From NCBI GenBank assembly GCA_028564705.1, contig JAPXFQ010002705.1, positions 1,860,001-1,924,000 of the forward strand: 64,000 nucleotides of DNA, written 5' to 3'. The DNA is from Apricaphanius iberus (lineage: Eukaryota; Chordata; Actinopteri; Cyprinodontiformes; Aphaniidae). Position numbers and translations under genes: made by a program. The notes below the pieces were generated by a model that ran no database searches, was not told where the DNA came from, and worked only from the letters and a program-made list of their open reading frames with translations. Shown here piece by piece: positions 1 through 12,261 of this stretch (within the stretch, counting starts at the first letter, position 1; each line of letters opens with the position of its first letter).

Positions 1-929
1 AAGAAATACAGGCCTGTTTTTTTCCAAACATATGAAGAAATTCTTTGATACAGTCCATGACTCCTTCCTGCAGAGCCCTCATATTCTAAATTCACTGAGA
101 TCATAAAACTGTATGACAGGAAGTCAACAATTGCTTATAAAAAGAGCCGGGAAGTTTTCGAAAGCTTTACAAATTGATTATACATAGCCGTACGTGTCCA
201 TATCAAAGCAGGAATATTTCTTTAGTATCGAACCCTGAAACGCAACCTTGGCATAAATGAAAGCAGCGTCTCGTACAGTCAGCTCGGCGCCGTATGCAGC
301 AGCAAGATCAAAGGTTCCTTATTACAGTAAAATGTGCGGAATAGCCACGGAGAGTTAACATCAACTTTAGTTTACAGTTCATGTGGGGCCTTGGAGTGAA
401 TTATATTTATAATCCAATATTTCCTTTATTCCTCCCTTGATACTACCAGACTAGTTGAAAAATATATGTAATTTGTAATTTGCATTTGCAATTTCTTGTT
501 GCAGGATTTTGCGAGGCAAAAGGATAAGGATCGTGGAAGTAAGGCGGTAGATGACCACGCAAGTCGGAAAATATAGTAGAGCAAAAGATGAATAAACATG
601 TATAGCAATAAAATGAAGGTGAAAGAGAAAGAAAAGAGCTGAACAAAGATGGGAGCAAACATCAACAGTTCCTCTGTGATTTTGAAACAGATCAAAAATG
701 AAAGCCTGTTAAAACACACAGAGCAACATCTTTTCCGTTTTTATGTCAGTTCACTGTTGAACTCAAACAGAAAAAGTGTGCAGAGAGAAAAAAGGGCAGA
801 TACAGGAAGTGAGAAAATAGGCTACTGCAAACAGAAGACGGATGAGACTTTAATTTGTTTTTTTAATTATGTCAAAGATGTTCAGCATGAATCTAATAAC
901 TTTAACAATAATTACAATAACTATTTCAG
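1..929. other. Non-coding stretch, nothing recognised
   Basis: AT-rich, apparently unique DNA. Short open frames exist on both strands but none has domain character or a convincing splice context up to a possible exon at 930. Confidence 0.5.
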
Positions 930-997
930 AGTCAAAGCATTCCTGAACCTGTTGCTGTTCTGGCAGAGCGCCTCTACCGGTGCCATTGGTTCTCCAG
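930..997 (+). other. Possible isolated exon, weak candidate
   Basis: A 68-bp segment has a consensus acceptor before it (ACTATTTCAG) and a strong donor after it (CCAG then GTAAGC at 998). Two frames are open across it; one reads with codons for PEPVAVLAERLYRCHWFS, the other for a hydrophobic peptide. I do not recognise the protein and no matching neighbour exon was found, so chance is a serious alternative. Confidence 0.2.
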
Positions 998-1664
998 GTA
1001 AGCAATGCATACCAATCTAGAAAATGTGATCGATCAGATCAGTAGTCCTCCTTCCAACGCTGCAGGTTCCAGTAGTGACATTTTGGTGTAGATTGCTGTT
1101 TGAGGACCCAAAGGCAACAACCTGTGATCTGTTGTGTATTTTCCTCTCAGAAACATCAACTTCTTCAGCAACTTGAGCTCCTGGACAACACGGGATAGCG
1201 CTAACCTATTAGTGGCCATAATATAATGTCTAATCAGGAGAATTCTCTCTGAAAACTGACTGTGAACCATAATCACCAGGTGGGGAAAATAACACACCTG
1301 AAGCCAATCACACGGTCTCATTTCTGAGCACAAGCATATAACTATTTGCATCGGTGTGTGTTTGTGAGAGCAAGTTACTGTAGTTTTCAGACAATCCTCT
1401 GTTTGTGAAGCTTGCTGGAAAATTATCGTATTATCATCCGTTCTTCATAGAACAAGTGGGCCACCAACGCTGTATACGCCACGCAGGGGGTCAGCTAGAT
1501 TTAACTAGCTGTATGCTTTCTGCTGATTTTCCCTCCTGATAACTTTGGGATGAGATCTAAGAGGAAACGGACAGATTTCCATCTGTCTGCTTCATTTGCA
1601 AATACATAAAAAAAGATGAGGGGAGAAAAAAACAACCTTCTTTTGATTCAAATATATGCTTTAG

Positions 1665-1850
1665 CCACCTCTCCCTTCCCCTCCCTCTCTTACATCTTTC
1701 CGTCTCTATCCAAGTGGCATCTGTGGATGACCAGGGCATGGAGAGTCTCAGGGGCTGAAGGAGGAAAAGAGGAAGGAGGAGGGAAGAGAAGAGGAAAAAC
1801 AGGAAGAGAAAGAGCGAAAGAGGCAGCAAGCCCCTCTCACTTCAGATTTC
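1665..1850. repeat. Polypyrimidine tract followed by polypurine tract
   Basis: C/T-rich DNA at about 1669-1712 is followed, after about 30 mixed bases, by G/A-rich DNA at about 1756-1830. The two parts are roughly complementary, so they could fold back or form triplex DNA. The open frames here on both strands are products of this biased composition. Confidence 0.6.
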
Positions 1851-1859
1851 CCTAGCACC

Positions 1860-2345
1860 ACCCCGGCGTGTCAGCCAGCCTGCAGTCTGTTCTCCTTTGA
1901 GCTTTCTATTTTACCACTGGGAAAAAAAAAAAAATCAATTCATATTTCCATAATCCACACTCCTGTCTGTCTACACGCCCCCCACCCCCATCCCACTCCG
2001 TCTTTCTCCCTCTTTCCGTCTCCCTCCCCAGGGGAAGACTAACCCCTCCACCTCGATCCTACGGCCTACAAATGTCATTACGCTGCGCAACAATAACGGC
2101 CTAAACAAAAGGAGGCCTTGCTCTGAGCTCTGAGTCCCTCTACAGAGACTCTTGGCTGCTGCTGCCATATGCTGGCCAGCTCAGGCCGCAGTAGACAGAG
2201 ACTGTGGCTACAGGACTCCAGCCTTCAGCTCCACAAAGGAGGAAAAGAGCCCTAATCCTGGTAATGAGGCCTGTGAATACAAGCTTTATGTATACGGGGG
2301 AAAGGACCAATCCCTTTGTACACAGCACGCTAACTAGCCATCTTA
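1860..2345. other. Non-repetitive, higher-GC block; possible conserved non-coding element
   Basis: This block differs in composition from the AT-rich surroundings and does not resemble any repeat family seen elsewhere in the window. No exon signals were recognised. A regulatory role is inference only, based on the position in a long intron next to a predicted developmental gene (lhx9). Confidence 0.25.
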
Positions 2346-2369
2346 AGGGCGAACTTGTGCACACAAACA

Positions 2370-3690
2370 ACCGACTGAAAGAAAAGTGAGGTCGTTAAAC
2401 ACACAAGACGGTTGAGGCCTACGTAAACACCAATTTACATCATTCTTAGATTTATAAACATAAATCTGAAACCATTTTCTCTACTTTATGTCTTATTCTG
2501 ATAGCATGTCTTGGCTCTTGTGGGGCAGATAGAAATTGCCTGAAGCATCCTTCTACAAGTCTGTTTATTCCTCAAAGTGGATCAGAGAAGCAGTAGAGCT
2601 GTTTAAACCTGAGTGCGAGACTGTTGTGTAAAACTGCAGCAGGTGTTTTCTTTAAGCCGTTTACATTACCTTGCACATTTATTTCTATAGTCATCTGTCA
2701 AATGTTTTGAGTTCTGTTCTCTGGCCAGTTTAAGCATCAACAATAACCTGCATGGTTTAGTTTCCTTTTGCCATTTGCTGCACTTGGACCAAATCCCCTG
2801 GAGATTGAGAGAGAGAGCTGCTCACTGAAGATACGACTCAAGATACGACGTTCCGACAGTTCAGTCTTTCCGATTTGACACCAGAGAAAAGTGTCGGAAT
2901 TAGAGGAGTTTTCAGGGGGAATGTAACGCATAGAAGAAAACCTACAGGACTGACGCTCCCAAAACCGTTTGCTCCCCATACTGCCAGTCAGCTGGCTTAA
3001 AGAGATCTCCTTACAATTATTTCCCCACTCACAAGAAAGATAAATTCAGCAGCTGGGAGATACTTTCAGTCATGAAAAAATATGGATGGTGGTGAAGTGG
3101 AAAAAGAAACTCCATCCATCACTTTTCTAAGCTCATGCTGTTTTAAAACTACAGTTGACCAGCTGCATGTTGTTTAGCAACTGACCATGTTAGCAACTTC
3201 ACCTTACTAATTAACCAGCTAATACAAGATTGGTATAATTTGTTAGCAGAATAATAAAAGGGTCTAACTTGTACAATAATGTTATAAAAATGACTATTAA
3301 ATTCCGATTATATTAATATTTTTTCTGAATTTGTATCAAATTACATAAGAGACAATGGTGTAAACAAAGTATGATCCTCCCTAACCCTGATCATTTCTGC
3401 ATTTGTTATCCCTGAGTTCATAAAAACCATCAACTACATTGAATATGACTGACCTTAAATAAAGTTCAACTGACCAAGTTTGACATTCCTGACATTTCTT
3501 TACCTATCCACCTGTGTGAATGATAGTGGCATAGTGTGATAGTGTTCTGTGGTTAAGTTTCTTATTCTAGAATTGAGGTGCTTTGGCCAGGTGTATTAAA
3601 CGTTGAACAATTTCAAATCAGGTTTGTCCCAAAAAGCTCAAGTTAATGCAAAAAAAATAAAAATAAAGGGAATATGAAGAGTTCAAGGAA
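2370..3690. other. Intronic stretch without recognised features
   Basis: AT-rich sequence with short open frames only. No repeat ends, exons or strong symmetric structures were noticed. Confidence 0.5.
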
Positions 3691-4129
3691 CCAGTATACC
3701 GCCGCCTATTTGCAGTTTTTCCTCTGTTTACAGACTTTTCTTTAAAACTTCACTCTAAATTATTCAGGCAAAATTTCCCTCACCCCTCCTTTTCACCGGA
3801 CTCGTCAGCAGCACCTTACAGCAGCAGCACGTCATATGCAGCTGAAAGCCACCGCTGTAGTCAACAGAACCATTTCCACCGGAGGCGAAAGTAGCACGAG
3901 TTTGCCCCGTCACAGCGTCATGTCAAAAAACTTTTCTAAATATATGCGGCAGTCTTATTTTCTATTCAGTACTCCTTTGAAACGTGTAAATTTCAACATT
4001 TTGGATAGGTGAAGACAGGAAATCAGACGGCTCGGCATCAGGAAATTTTCTAAATAAAAGAAACGTGCCGCTTTCTGGTTGCTTTAGTTTAAAAAAGGTG
4101 ACTACCTGTGCGACCTGGTGAGAAGTCAG

Positions 4130-4320
4130 TACCTCGCTGGAGAGTCTCATTTGAGTTTCATCAATGACGATGACCGGTTGATCATTGAAGTGGAAAAGCA
4201 CTCAATCCTGTATGACCCCAGTCACACTTTTTATAAAGTGAACGTCAAGAAGGATAAAGCACGGAGTGACGTATCTGCTGTTATGGGGAAAGATGGTGAA
4301 TTTATCCTACGTATGAAAGT
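4130..4320 (+). pseudogene. MADF (Myb/SANT-like) domain exon relic
   Basis: The plus strand encodes the amino-terminal half of a MADF domain: a DRLI.EV.KH start, the characteristic LYDPSH..FYK motif, a lysine-rich KKDKA stretch and a V..VMGKD segment. The frame runs into ATGAAA followed by GTAAAT, which may be a donor, and the second half of the domain is not seen. MADF proteins are DNA binding and in fish are often the accessory protein of PIF/Harbinger transposons; some are host genes. Isolated in a repeat-rich intron with no partner exons, this is most likely a transposon relic. TTTCCACCGG near 3874 recurs inverted near 5204, which could mark degraded element ends, but this is weak. Confidence 0.6.
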
Positions 4321-4483
4321 AAATTTTTTTTTCCTCCATTCTATATGCACCCTTTTCAGTTATGCAAGCTAAAATAAATAGGCCTTGTAGTTTTACCAAT
4401 TAAAGTACAATGAATTTACCAAAACAAATACTGTTTCATGCTCTCTCTGTGACAGCTGCTTCCCTGCTGCTACGTACTTCCTG

Positions 4484-5187
4484 TGTTGGTACTAATGCAT
4501 TACAAAAGTAATGTGTTACAGGAATAGATTACTTTTTTCAGTAACTGAGTAATGTAATGCATTACATTCAAAATATACAAACAATACATTACTAGTTACA
4601 ATTTCAGTAACTCAAGTTACAAATGCGTTTTAAATAGTTTTTCTGGCCATCTAATGCAACAGACCAAATCACGTTTGATACAGTAGAACAAGATCCACCA
4701 TCCACTTTCTGTTTCTCAAAACCAAAACATCAGAGAATCAGGACGGCTGAGGAAAAGATCGACTGTACATTTAAACAGCGGCATTATTCACACCGTTTTC
4801 CTAACCATCTGTTGTAAGACTTCAGACATCGGAGTCTCATCTTTGTCAACCATCTTTGTGATGAGCACTTTCCGCACTTTCTTTTCATTAGATTTAACAA
4901 ACATTACCATGAAATAGAAGGCATGCAAAGGAACTTGAGGAACTTTTTAATAAAATATTGTTAGAAATACAGTATTTGTGGTGTGACACTTGTGTAAGAT
5001 GTAAATTGAGAAGTTACGGTGGTTAGAAGTCGTGTTACATATTTAAGATATTTTGCCAAAAGTTACTTAAAGTAGTGTAACTCAGTTACATTTTTAAGAC
5101 AGTACTATGTAATGCAAACATATTACATTTTTGACATTGTATCTAGAAATGTGAAATATATTACAATTTCTTTGTAACTTGCCCAAC
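4484..5187. mobile_element. MITE-like element rich in GTAATGCRTTAC motifs
   Basis: The right end reads GTAACTTGCCCAAC (5174-5187) and the left end starts with GTTGG at 4485, consistent with a teleost repeat whose ends are GTTGGG-AAGTTAC. Subterminal regions carry many copies of TTAC, ATGCATTAC and AGTAAC in both orientations. It is non-coding. The exact left boundary and superfamily are uncertain. Confidence 0.5.
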
Positions 5188-5189
5188 AA

Positions 5190-7690
5190 TGCGTTCCTCA
5201 TACACCCCCGGTGGAAAAGGCTGCTGACACGTCCAGTGGAAAACGTGGGTCATTCATGCATATATTTTTTTTGCGTTTATCCAAAATATTTCAAAGAAAT
5301 TGCATCTTGGGAAGTTGAAATACTACGTCACACGCTATTGACCGGCATTTGCGAAGCAGCCAGTCCACAAACTTCATTTATTTTCCTTGGCACTGATTAG
5401 CAGTACCCCCAAAAGCAGAAATAAGCAAGACTGTCAATACTGGCTTCTGCAGTAGTGCTAAGACAATTTTCACTGCGAGTATCATTACATAACTGCATAT
5501 ATTTGGTGTGTGAAATATGAAAAGAGTCAGGTATTAAGGCTTTTAGAGGCGTTTTCAAGTAGCTTTTATCTATTTGCGGGTGGACAACAAAACATATTGC
5601 TTTACCAAATGGAAAGTTAAGTTTGGGAGTTGCCTGAGCCAGAATACAGAAAGGGAGCTTTGAACTGGAGATATCTTCACAATCCAAGGTTTTGTAGAGG
5701 CAAAAATATTGACATATTAAGATGTTCAATAGTGAAACGTTGAAATATAACAAATACATGGTTTAACAGCGTATTCGTATAATGATATGCACTCAAATGC
5801 AACCAGTTTATTGCAACTTTTTACTGTTTTTCTATTCAACTACAGTATATAGCTTTTTTTCAGTTAAATTGTACAGGATAAATTATACAATATTGGTAAA
5901 AACAAAAGGAAATTATTTCAAATTTTTTCAGGTTTTTATGTCTCAAAACGCATTTTGGCAGCAGTACAGACAAAATGAATCTGAGCTAGTCACATGCTGA
6001 TAAAGCTGATGAGTTGTGATTCAACCTCATGTGCTTACAGTTATGTGCTCCTATTATTAAAGCATGTGAGATCATTCGGATCAACTTGGATCAAAAGTGT
6101 TTTGCTCTAAAAGGTGAATTCAGACAGGAAAAGAAAACAACACAGGCACCCTCCTGAGAGTAAGGTTTTCTTCTGGGGGGTGGGGGTTTTCAAATAAAAT
6201 CTGATCAAATCAAGTGCGTTCACCATCCCTTCGAGACAGCTGGTAAAATCTGTGAGTGGCACGAAGGATAATTCAATTCCTGGGTCCTATTTGGTTGTTC
6301 ATAATATAATGATGATGGGTTCACAATCAGGGATGTTAAGTGCAGTTAAAAGAAGTGAAGAGAGGAAAAGAGGCAGACACCGAAACAGAGAGCAGAGGTA
6401 GATAAAAATCCCAGGGATGTGCATCCTTTTTCCCCCCATGATTCATTTGCACATCACAACTAAATTAATGGTCCTGATTGGAACAGAGATGCATATACCG
6501 TAAATTAAACTTGATTTATTTGTATCTTTTGGGAGCTTTAATTTAGTGTGTGGGTTGGGGGTTCAAGCGCTTTCCACGATACATCACATAAGTTCAGTGT
6601 ATCTTTACTCAATAAAGAATCCTAAGCCAAACTTGTCGGTTTTAAATACAGGTTATGGTTTAAGAAGCTGATTTTAAGCTTTATCCCCTAATGCCTCATC
6701 TGTGATCTGTTCGTTGGACACTATAAATCCTTTTTTTTTTGTTTCCCACTCAGTGAACAGACATAACACAAGATTCTTTAGAGACTAAACTATTTTCGAC
6801 ATCAGGGAGAGATTATAAAAAGTTATGTAATGTTCGATTTGGAAATGTTCAGGGTCTTTTGGAAACCAGCCAGTTTAAGTAAAGGTCTACTTATTCTACA
6901 CATGGAGGAGTGATGCTAACCATACTAACTGTGCCACTCCCATATAAAGATAATAAAGATGCAGTTTAAAATGATTACTCTAATCATTTTGTCCTTTTCT
7001 GTTAGAAATGTGATATAATCCAGTTTAGTCGCGGAGTTGTACAACACCACCTGCTCTCTTTCACATACAGTGTGCAGTGTGAAATACTCTCTGCTACTAA
7101 TACAAAAAATGATGTGCAATCACAACCAAAAGGCTGATAGAAAGCAGCTCAAAGGTTCAGTATTAGAAAGAATGGTTTAATAATCTAACACAGTAAATCA
7201 AAACTTTTCCTCTCAAACATAAACTTTGTCAATGTCATTATGTTAAAATTATTTTGTAGAAAAAGAAATAATGTGGTACTTTTACATTTTCTCTGTAAAC
7301 TCTGTAACCTTGGCCAATTTTTAAGAAATCAAATTTTAATAGAAACATTTTACCTTCCAGAAAGCTTCATTTCTAATTAATTGAGTAGAAAAAAATCTCT
7401 AAATGTATATTTTAATAGTTCTTAAGCAAAATCAGAACCTACTAAACCTAATGATGGGACAAAGGCCAGAAAGTCTGTGATTCATGCATGGATCACAGAA
7501 ATAATCAACAAATTCGACAACATGAGGTCATTTACGATAATCATTTTACATGCTTACAAATTTATTAGCTTCACAAATAAGAAAACACTTACCTTTAACC
7601 GTTTTATTAGGCCGAACAAGGTGTAAGAGCTATTTCAGATTTAAACTAAATACAGTATATATGAGACAAAAGGAGGAATAAAGAGAAGCA
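5190..7690. other. Intronic stretch, mostly featureless
   Basis: AT-rich DNA. The only notable item is an uninterrupted 120-codon minus-strand frame at 5397-5759, with no recognised domain and no clear splice sites. It may be an unrecognised transposon remnant or chance. Confidence 0.4.
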
Positions 7691-7812
7691 CAAAACAAGA
7701 TGGAGAGCAAAAGAAAAAAAAAGGGGGGGGGGTGCATTCCTGTCACGGATGCATGATAATTACAGATTCACAATTTATTGAAGACCCGCTCACTGCTTTT
7801 CATTACCAACCA

Positions 7813-8075
7813 CTGACGTACAGTCAGGCAGAGAAGGATGGCGGTGAGGAGGAGGAAGAGAGGAAGCACCTGAAGGAGAGCGGTGGTGGTGATAGGTGCT
7901 GGGGGAGGTTACCACAGGAAGGCAGGGTGAGTTCAGGTGTGAGGAAAAAGGAAGAGAGACGGTAGAGGAAGAGGAGGAGGAGGAGGAGGTGGTGTTGGTG
8001 GTAGAGGTTGTCTGTAACACTGAACGAGTGAGAGATTTGGAGAGGGTGGAAAAAGAAAAAGCCAAGTGTGTTCCA
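7813..8075. repeat. Purine-rich GGA/GAA tract
   Basis: A strongly G/A-rich plus strand with runs of GGA and GAG, densest at 7966-7992. A poly-G run lies just upstream at about 7723-7732. Several frames are open simply because of this composition. Confidence 0.7.
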
Positions 8076-8434
8076 ACCTGGTCTGTGTGGTCCTGGGGGA
8101 AGCTCCACAGCACGGTTGGATCTGGAGGTAATTGACAGACAGCATTAATCAGCGGGTGAGAAACACACCGTCTTCTCTAGCTGCCTCAGATCACATACAT
8201 ATTAATGAGAGGGGTGGGGGCAAGGGTGGCTGCTGCAAGCCTGTGCACACTCACACACTGAAAGACAAGAGAGAGTATCTAGGCTGAGTGTGTTGTAAAT
8301 ATGCAAATCTATATCCTCAGTGTAGATATGATAGCTGATATTATACACCAAATCATTCACATTTAACAAAGTCACAGTAACAGATACTCTGGTTTATTTG
8401 CTTAATAATTCCTACACTGATGCAAGCTTTGCCG

Positions 8435-8468
8435 TTTTGCTGAGAAGATGTAAATCTTCTCAGCAAAA
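8435..8468. repeat. Perfect 15-bp hairpin with GTAA loop
   Basis: Arms 8435-8449 (TTTTGCTGAGAAGAT) and 8454-8468 are exact reverse complements, separated by GTAA at 8450-8453. As plus-strand RNA this would be a perfect stem closed by a GNRA-type tetraloop. No function is known. Confidence 0.85.
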
Positions 8469-9676
8469 GGTCGATTACTATAAAAGGGTTCTGATTCCTA
8501 TTTCCGGAAATCAACAAAATAACATAAATGACAGATTAAAAGGGATTATCTGTGCCTTTGCAGATTAAGTGAATCACTTACTTATGATAAATACTGTTTT
8601 GTCCAATGCAAAACTGTTATACAAATATTTTGGTTGTACGATAGGAGCTGATCAGGAAAATAAAAAAACAAAATAAAGAAAGTGAGAGGGTGAGACTCCA
8701 TTGGAATTTCTTTATGTATTTAACAAATAAAGAAGAGGCTAGCTAGAGTAACTACATTAACATCATATTCATAATACGGATAAGGGACTGAGAAATTGAA
8801 AGGTCGCCTAAACCAGCCGTCGTAAGATCAAAAATCTGAACTTTTACTGATCTGTGTATGCACCATAACAAGCTCCGCCACGAGGCAACACTCTTCTGTG
8901 TTGTTGCCATAACCGAGAAGGACTCTGGCTTTACTACATTCAGTATCAGTGAGATGTTAAAAATGTAATCAGGGGAACCACAGTTGTATGAAACGATTTA
9001 CAGTATTTGTTCGTATTTGTTTAACACATTTGCCAAAGACAACAGAGCAATCCTACAAAAATTCCTCTCCATGTGTGTTTATATATCTTGCAACAGGAAG
9101 TGTCCCTGTGTTCATTGCTTCTTGGTGCAGCGCCTCCACAGGCGAGGGAGAAAATAGCAACAGCACCACCAAAAATGTAAACAAAAAAAATATTTTGCAG
9201 TTTTGGTCCCCAGTTAAACCGAGTCTAAAGGATTATCAAGTGTTAAATCAACCTAAAACATCAACTCTGTAATTATTTTGTTTTTATTCTAAAATGACTG
9301 CAAAACCATGTTTCGCTACAGGCACGCATCACATAATGTTAGTTTTGCTCCGAATATTCATAACTCGTTATTTGATGGCAGCATTACATGACAGTATTTA
9401 AAATACATATTTTCAATACATTTACTTTTTATACATCTTTTGTAATAATTTTTAAAGAGAAATATAAATGAGCTTAAATCTGGTTCAGTAGGTCAAAGCT
9501 ATACGAAAACCGTAGGTTGGAGTCCTGCAACAAAATTGTGGATTATTGTATTTCTTCAGTGAATATTATTATTTTTTAAAGTGCATGATGACTAAATAAA
9601 GGAAATAATGTAGAAATAATGCTAAAACATGGTCCTGTGAGCATTGCAACATTCATTTCAACTTTGGTTTGAGTTT
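8469..9676. other. Intronic stretch without recognised features
   Basis: AT-rich. A few short frames are present; none has domain character. Confidence 0.45.
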
Positions 9677-9895
9677 TCAGACTGTAGAGCTGTATTCTTC
9701 ACCAGCTTGTGCCATGTGTTTGAGAACAGGCAGACACCCAGCTATAGTCTGAATACAGGGGTTATCTGGTAAACATGGCTTCCACAGCTCTGAGTTCAAC
9801 CAGTGACCCTGGCAGGAACAGCAACGGTTTAAACAGTCCAGCTTTTGCATGCCAAGTTCACTGTCGCAGATGGCCTGCAGAGTAGAAAATAACAA
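9677..9895 (-). other. Possible terminal exon on the minus strand, unrecognised
   Basis: On the minus strand an acceptor-like site (TATTTTCTACTCTGCAG) precedes about 72 open codons ending in TGA at 9679-9677. The reading is Cys-rich near its start (LDCLNRCCSCQGHW) and ends EEYSSTV. It reads like normal protein, not low-complexity DNA, but I do not recognise the family and see no partner exon. It does not match the DENND1 tail as I know it. Confidence 0.25.
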
Positions 9896-10189
9896 ATGCC
9901 TCCATCTCTGCTTAAGGAACACTAATTGAGGAAAAATAAAGTAAAAAGTAGTATAGTTTTAATCACATCAATAACTGTGTGAACGAAAACCAACAGAAGG
10001 AGCCGCTCGAAAAGCCGACATGTAATCACAGTGTTAGGAGAGGTTTCATGGCTAACAACCCAGGATGTCTGTGAGAATCAGAAACACAATGAGAATGTAC
10101 ACGACACAGTGGCAGCAGAACCCGTGGTGCCTTACGTAATCCTATTGGATGATTTCATGGGTCTCATCCTGAAAAGACCAGCCCAGCAA

Positions 10190-10207
10190 AAAAAAAAAAA
10201 AAAAAAA
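10190..10207. repeat. Poly-A run
   Basis: An uninterrupted adenine run of about 18-20 bases. No LINE or processed-gene sequence was recognised directly upstream. Confidence 0.8.
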
Positions 10208-10759
10208 CGATACATACCAGACCTCAAAGCTCAGCAATGCAACTATCACGGCTCCCTTTCTTCCTACCCTATGATCTGCCACGGTTACGGCTATTTTATG
10301 GTGATTTACTGCATGAGAGGATGGAGATGAATGACAGACATGAAGAGGGACAGCGAGTCTAGAGACCAGAGAGAGGCAAAGAAGATTGAGAACATGGACC
10401 GCTTGTTGTGCTGAGTGACTACTTTAAGTACTGAACATGTGCGTGTGTGTGGAGGGGCATCACAGTTTAAACAGTGAACAACACCAATATGGAGAAAGTG
10501 ACTGAAGACCGTGTAAAATTGTTTCTGTTATACTGGCTTTCAACCAATAAATCATGTAGCGTTTAACCCAGAACTTCACAGTTAAAGCATGTATTAAAAA
10601 GACGCATCATGTTCATTATGAATCCGCCGTAAAGCGTGATGTGCATGGTAACTGTGTTAGAAACATGCAAGGCTGATTGCTGGGAAACTTTCATCAAACT
10701 GCTTTCAGAAATCACTAAAATCAAATCAATAAAACGAATATTGCCTCCATAGGTATGGG

Positions 10760-11549
10760 AACACGCGCCGCCATTATAAGTCAACGCAAGGGCTTTCCTT
10801 AACCGACGGAGCAGACTCCAATTTTTTTAACTATTCATCGAACACAACGAAGCGAGCACGTCTATGATTGGTCAGCCCTACATTAGCCCCAGATCATTTG
10901 ACCAGAACCATGCTCTAAAGTTGATGCAATACGTAGTCAATGTAGCTTTTGGGCACTAGATTCTACATATCGCAATGATACGATATATATAACATGATAC
11001 AGCGGGGACAATACAATATATTGTGACATTATGAGTAAGACTGTAGGATGTGATTCTTAAAAGATAATTTAACTGTAGAAAACTATCCCAGTATTCTAAA
11101 CACTCCAACCTTTTTCATACATAACACAACCAGTTTTATTACTAGATCTAGTTGATCCACTGGAATGATGAAAGATGATGAAAACAGTCACCAAGTACCA
11201 TAATTTGAATTTTTCTACAAAAATGATTATCCTTAAAGATTCCATTCAAATTTTTAAAAATGACATAAAATAAAAAACGATAAATTGTTATTGAATATTG
11301 ATGCAATATTGTAGAGCAAAATACTATGATTAATTGCCACATCAAATTTTTTTGGAACACTATTATCCAATATGGTCTTTTGGTGATTTTGAACATTAGG
11401 TGTGGAAAACAACAAAACAGACTGCAGTGTTTTGTTCGCATCGAGTATTCGCAATAACCGAGAAGTACAAAAGGGAAATGTCTCCGTCATTAAGTGTGTG
11501 TGTGTGTGAATGCAAACTTGCTGACGGAGAAGTATAAACTAGGCTTAAC
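10760..11549. mobile_element. Copy 1 of a repeat family with AGTATAAACTA termini
   Basis: Shared blocks with the copy at 61001-61552 occur in the same order: CAACGCAAGGGCTTTC, TAGTCAATG.AGC.TTTGGG, TTTTGGTGATTTTGAACA, ACAGACTGC.GT, and the end GAAGTATAAACTA.GCTT. The left end of this copy is unclear. It is non-coding. The terminal motif resembles non-autonomous DNA transposons of teleosts, possibly Harbinger type. Confidence 0.6.
11494..11508. repeat. Short (GT)n microsatellite
   Basis: About seven GT units, lying inside repeat copy 1. Confidence 0.8.
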
Positions 11550-11984
11550 AAAGTTCCTAAACCGTGTTTGTCTTTACACCATTTTCTTTGTGTTTAATTT
11601 TAGGAGGAATATTAAGACTCCACTTCTGGAATCGCTTGACATAACTTGTCAGTGTCATAATGGCTCGGTAATATCTTGGCTCTACTGTTGGTAGGTTCCT
11701 ACATGTTTTTAGTTTTACAGGGGAAGGAAATTACATTAAGGAATCCTTTGTCCAAAGCAGAAGTCTACATTAAAAATGATTTGCAAACCCAATACAATAT
11801 TTTCAAACTAAAGCTCCCCTATAGTTTTTTTTTGCAATATTAAACAAAAATGTGCTATATATAAAGTATTGAAACAGATTTTTCATAGTATCTGCCCTTT
11901 ATACAGGAGCAGATCTGAACTTTTTAGATGCAACAAAAAGCTTTAACATGTTAATACATGTCGTCTTTTCATTCCATTCAAGCA

Positions 11985-12261
11985 GGTTCCCTTTTTTCCC
12001 CCTCAAAAAAGAGCATATTTCTCCTGTTTGATTCGACTGCCAATCATTTCTCCACTGGATTCCCTGTTTTCTTCCACCATCTTCTTCCTCCCAGATTCTT
12101 CTCGGTATACACATATTTCTGGTTCATTTCAGGCCTTTATCTCCTCACTCCCCCATGCTTACCTAAAAAAATTTACAACTGTTTTTCCCTCCTGCCATCT
12201 CCTTCAGCTGTCTATCATCTTCAGCTTTGCACCCCCCCCCCTTCTATATTTTTCTCACTTC
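11985..12261. repeat. Pyrimidine-rich tract
   Basis: The plus strand is strongly C/T-biased, with TTCC, CTTC and a C run near 12231-12241. It ends at a CTTCCTCAG acceptor-like site at 12253-12261. Confidence 0.6.

Noticed and set aside
7732..8145. Overlapping frames rich in Glu, Ser or Pro
   Set aside because: Product of the GGA/GAA tract.
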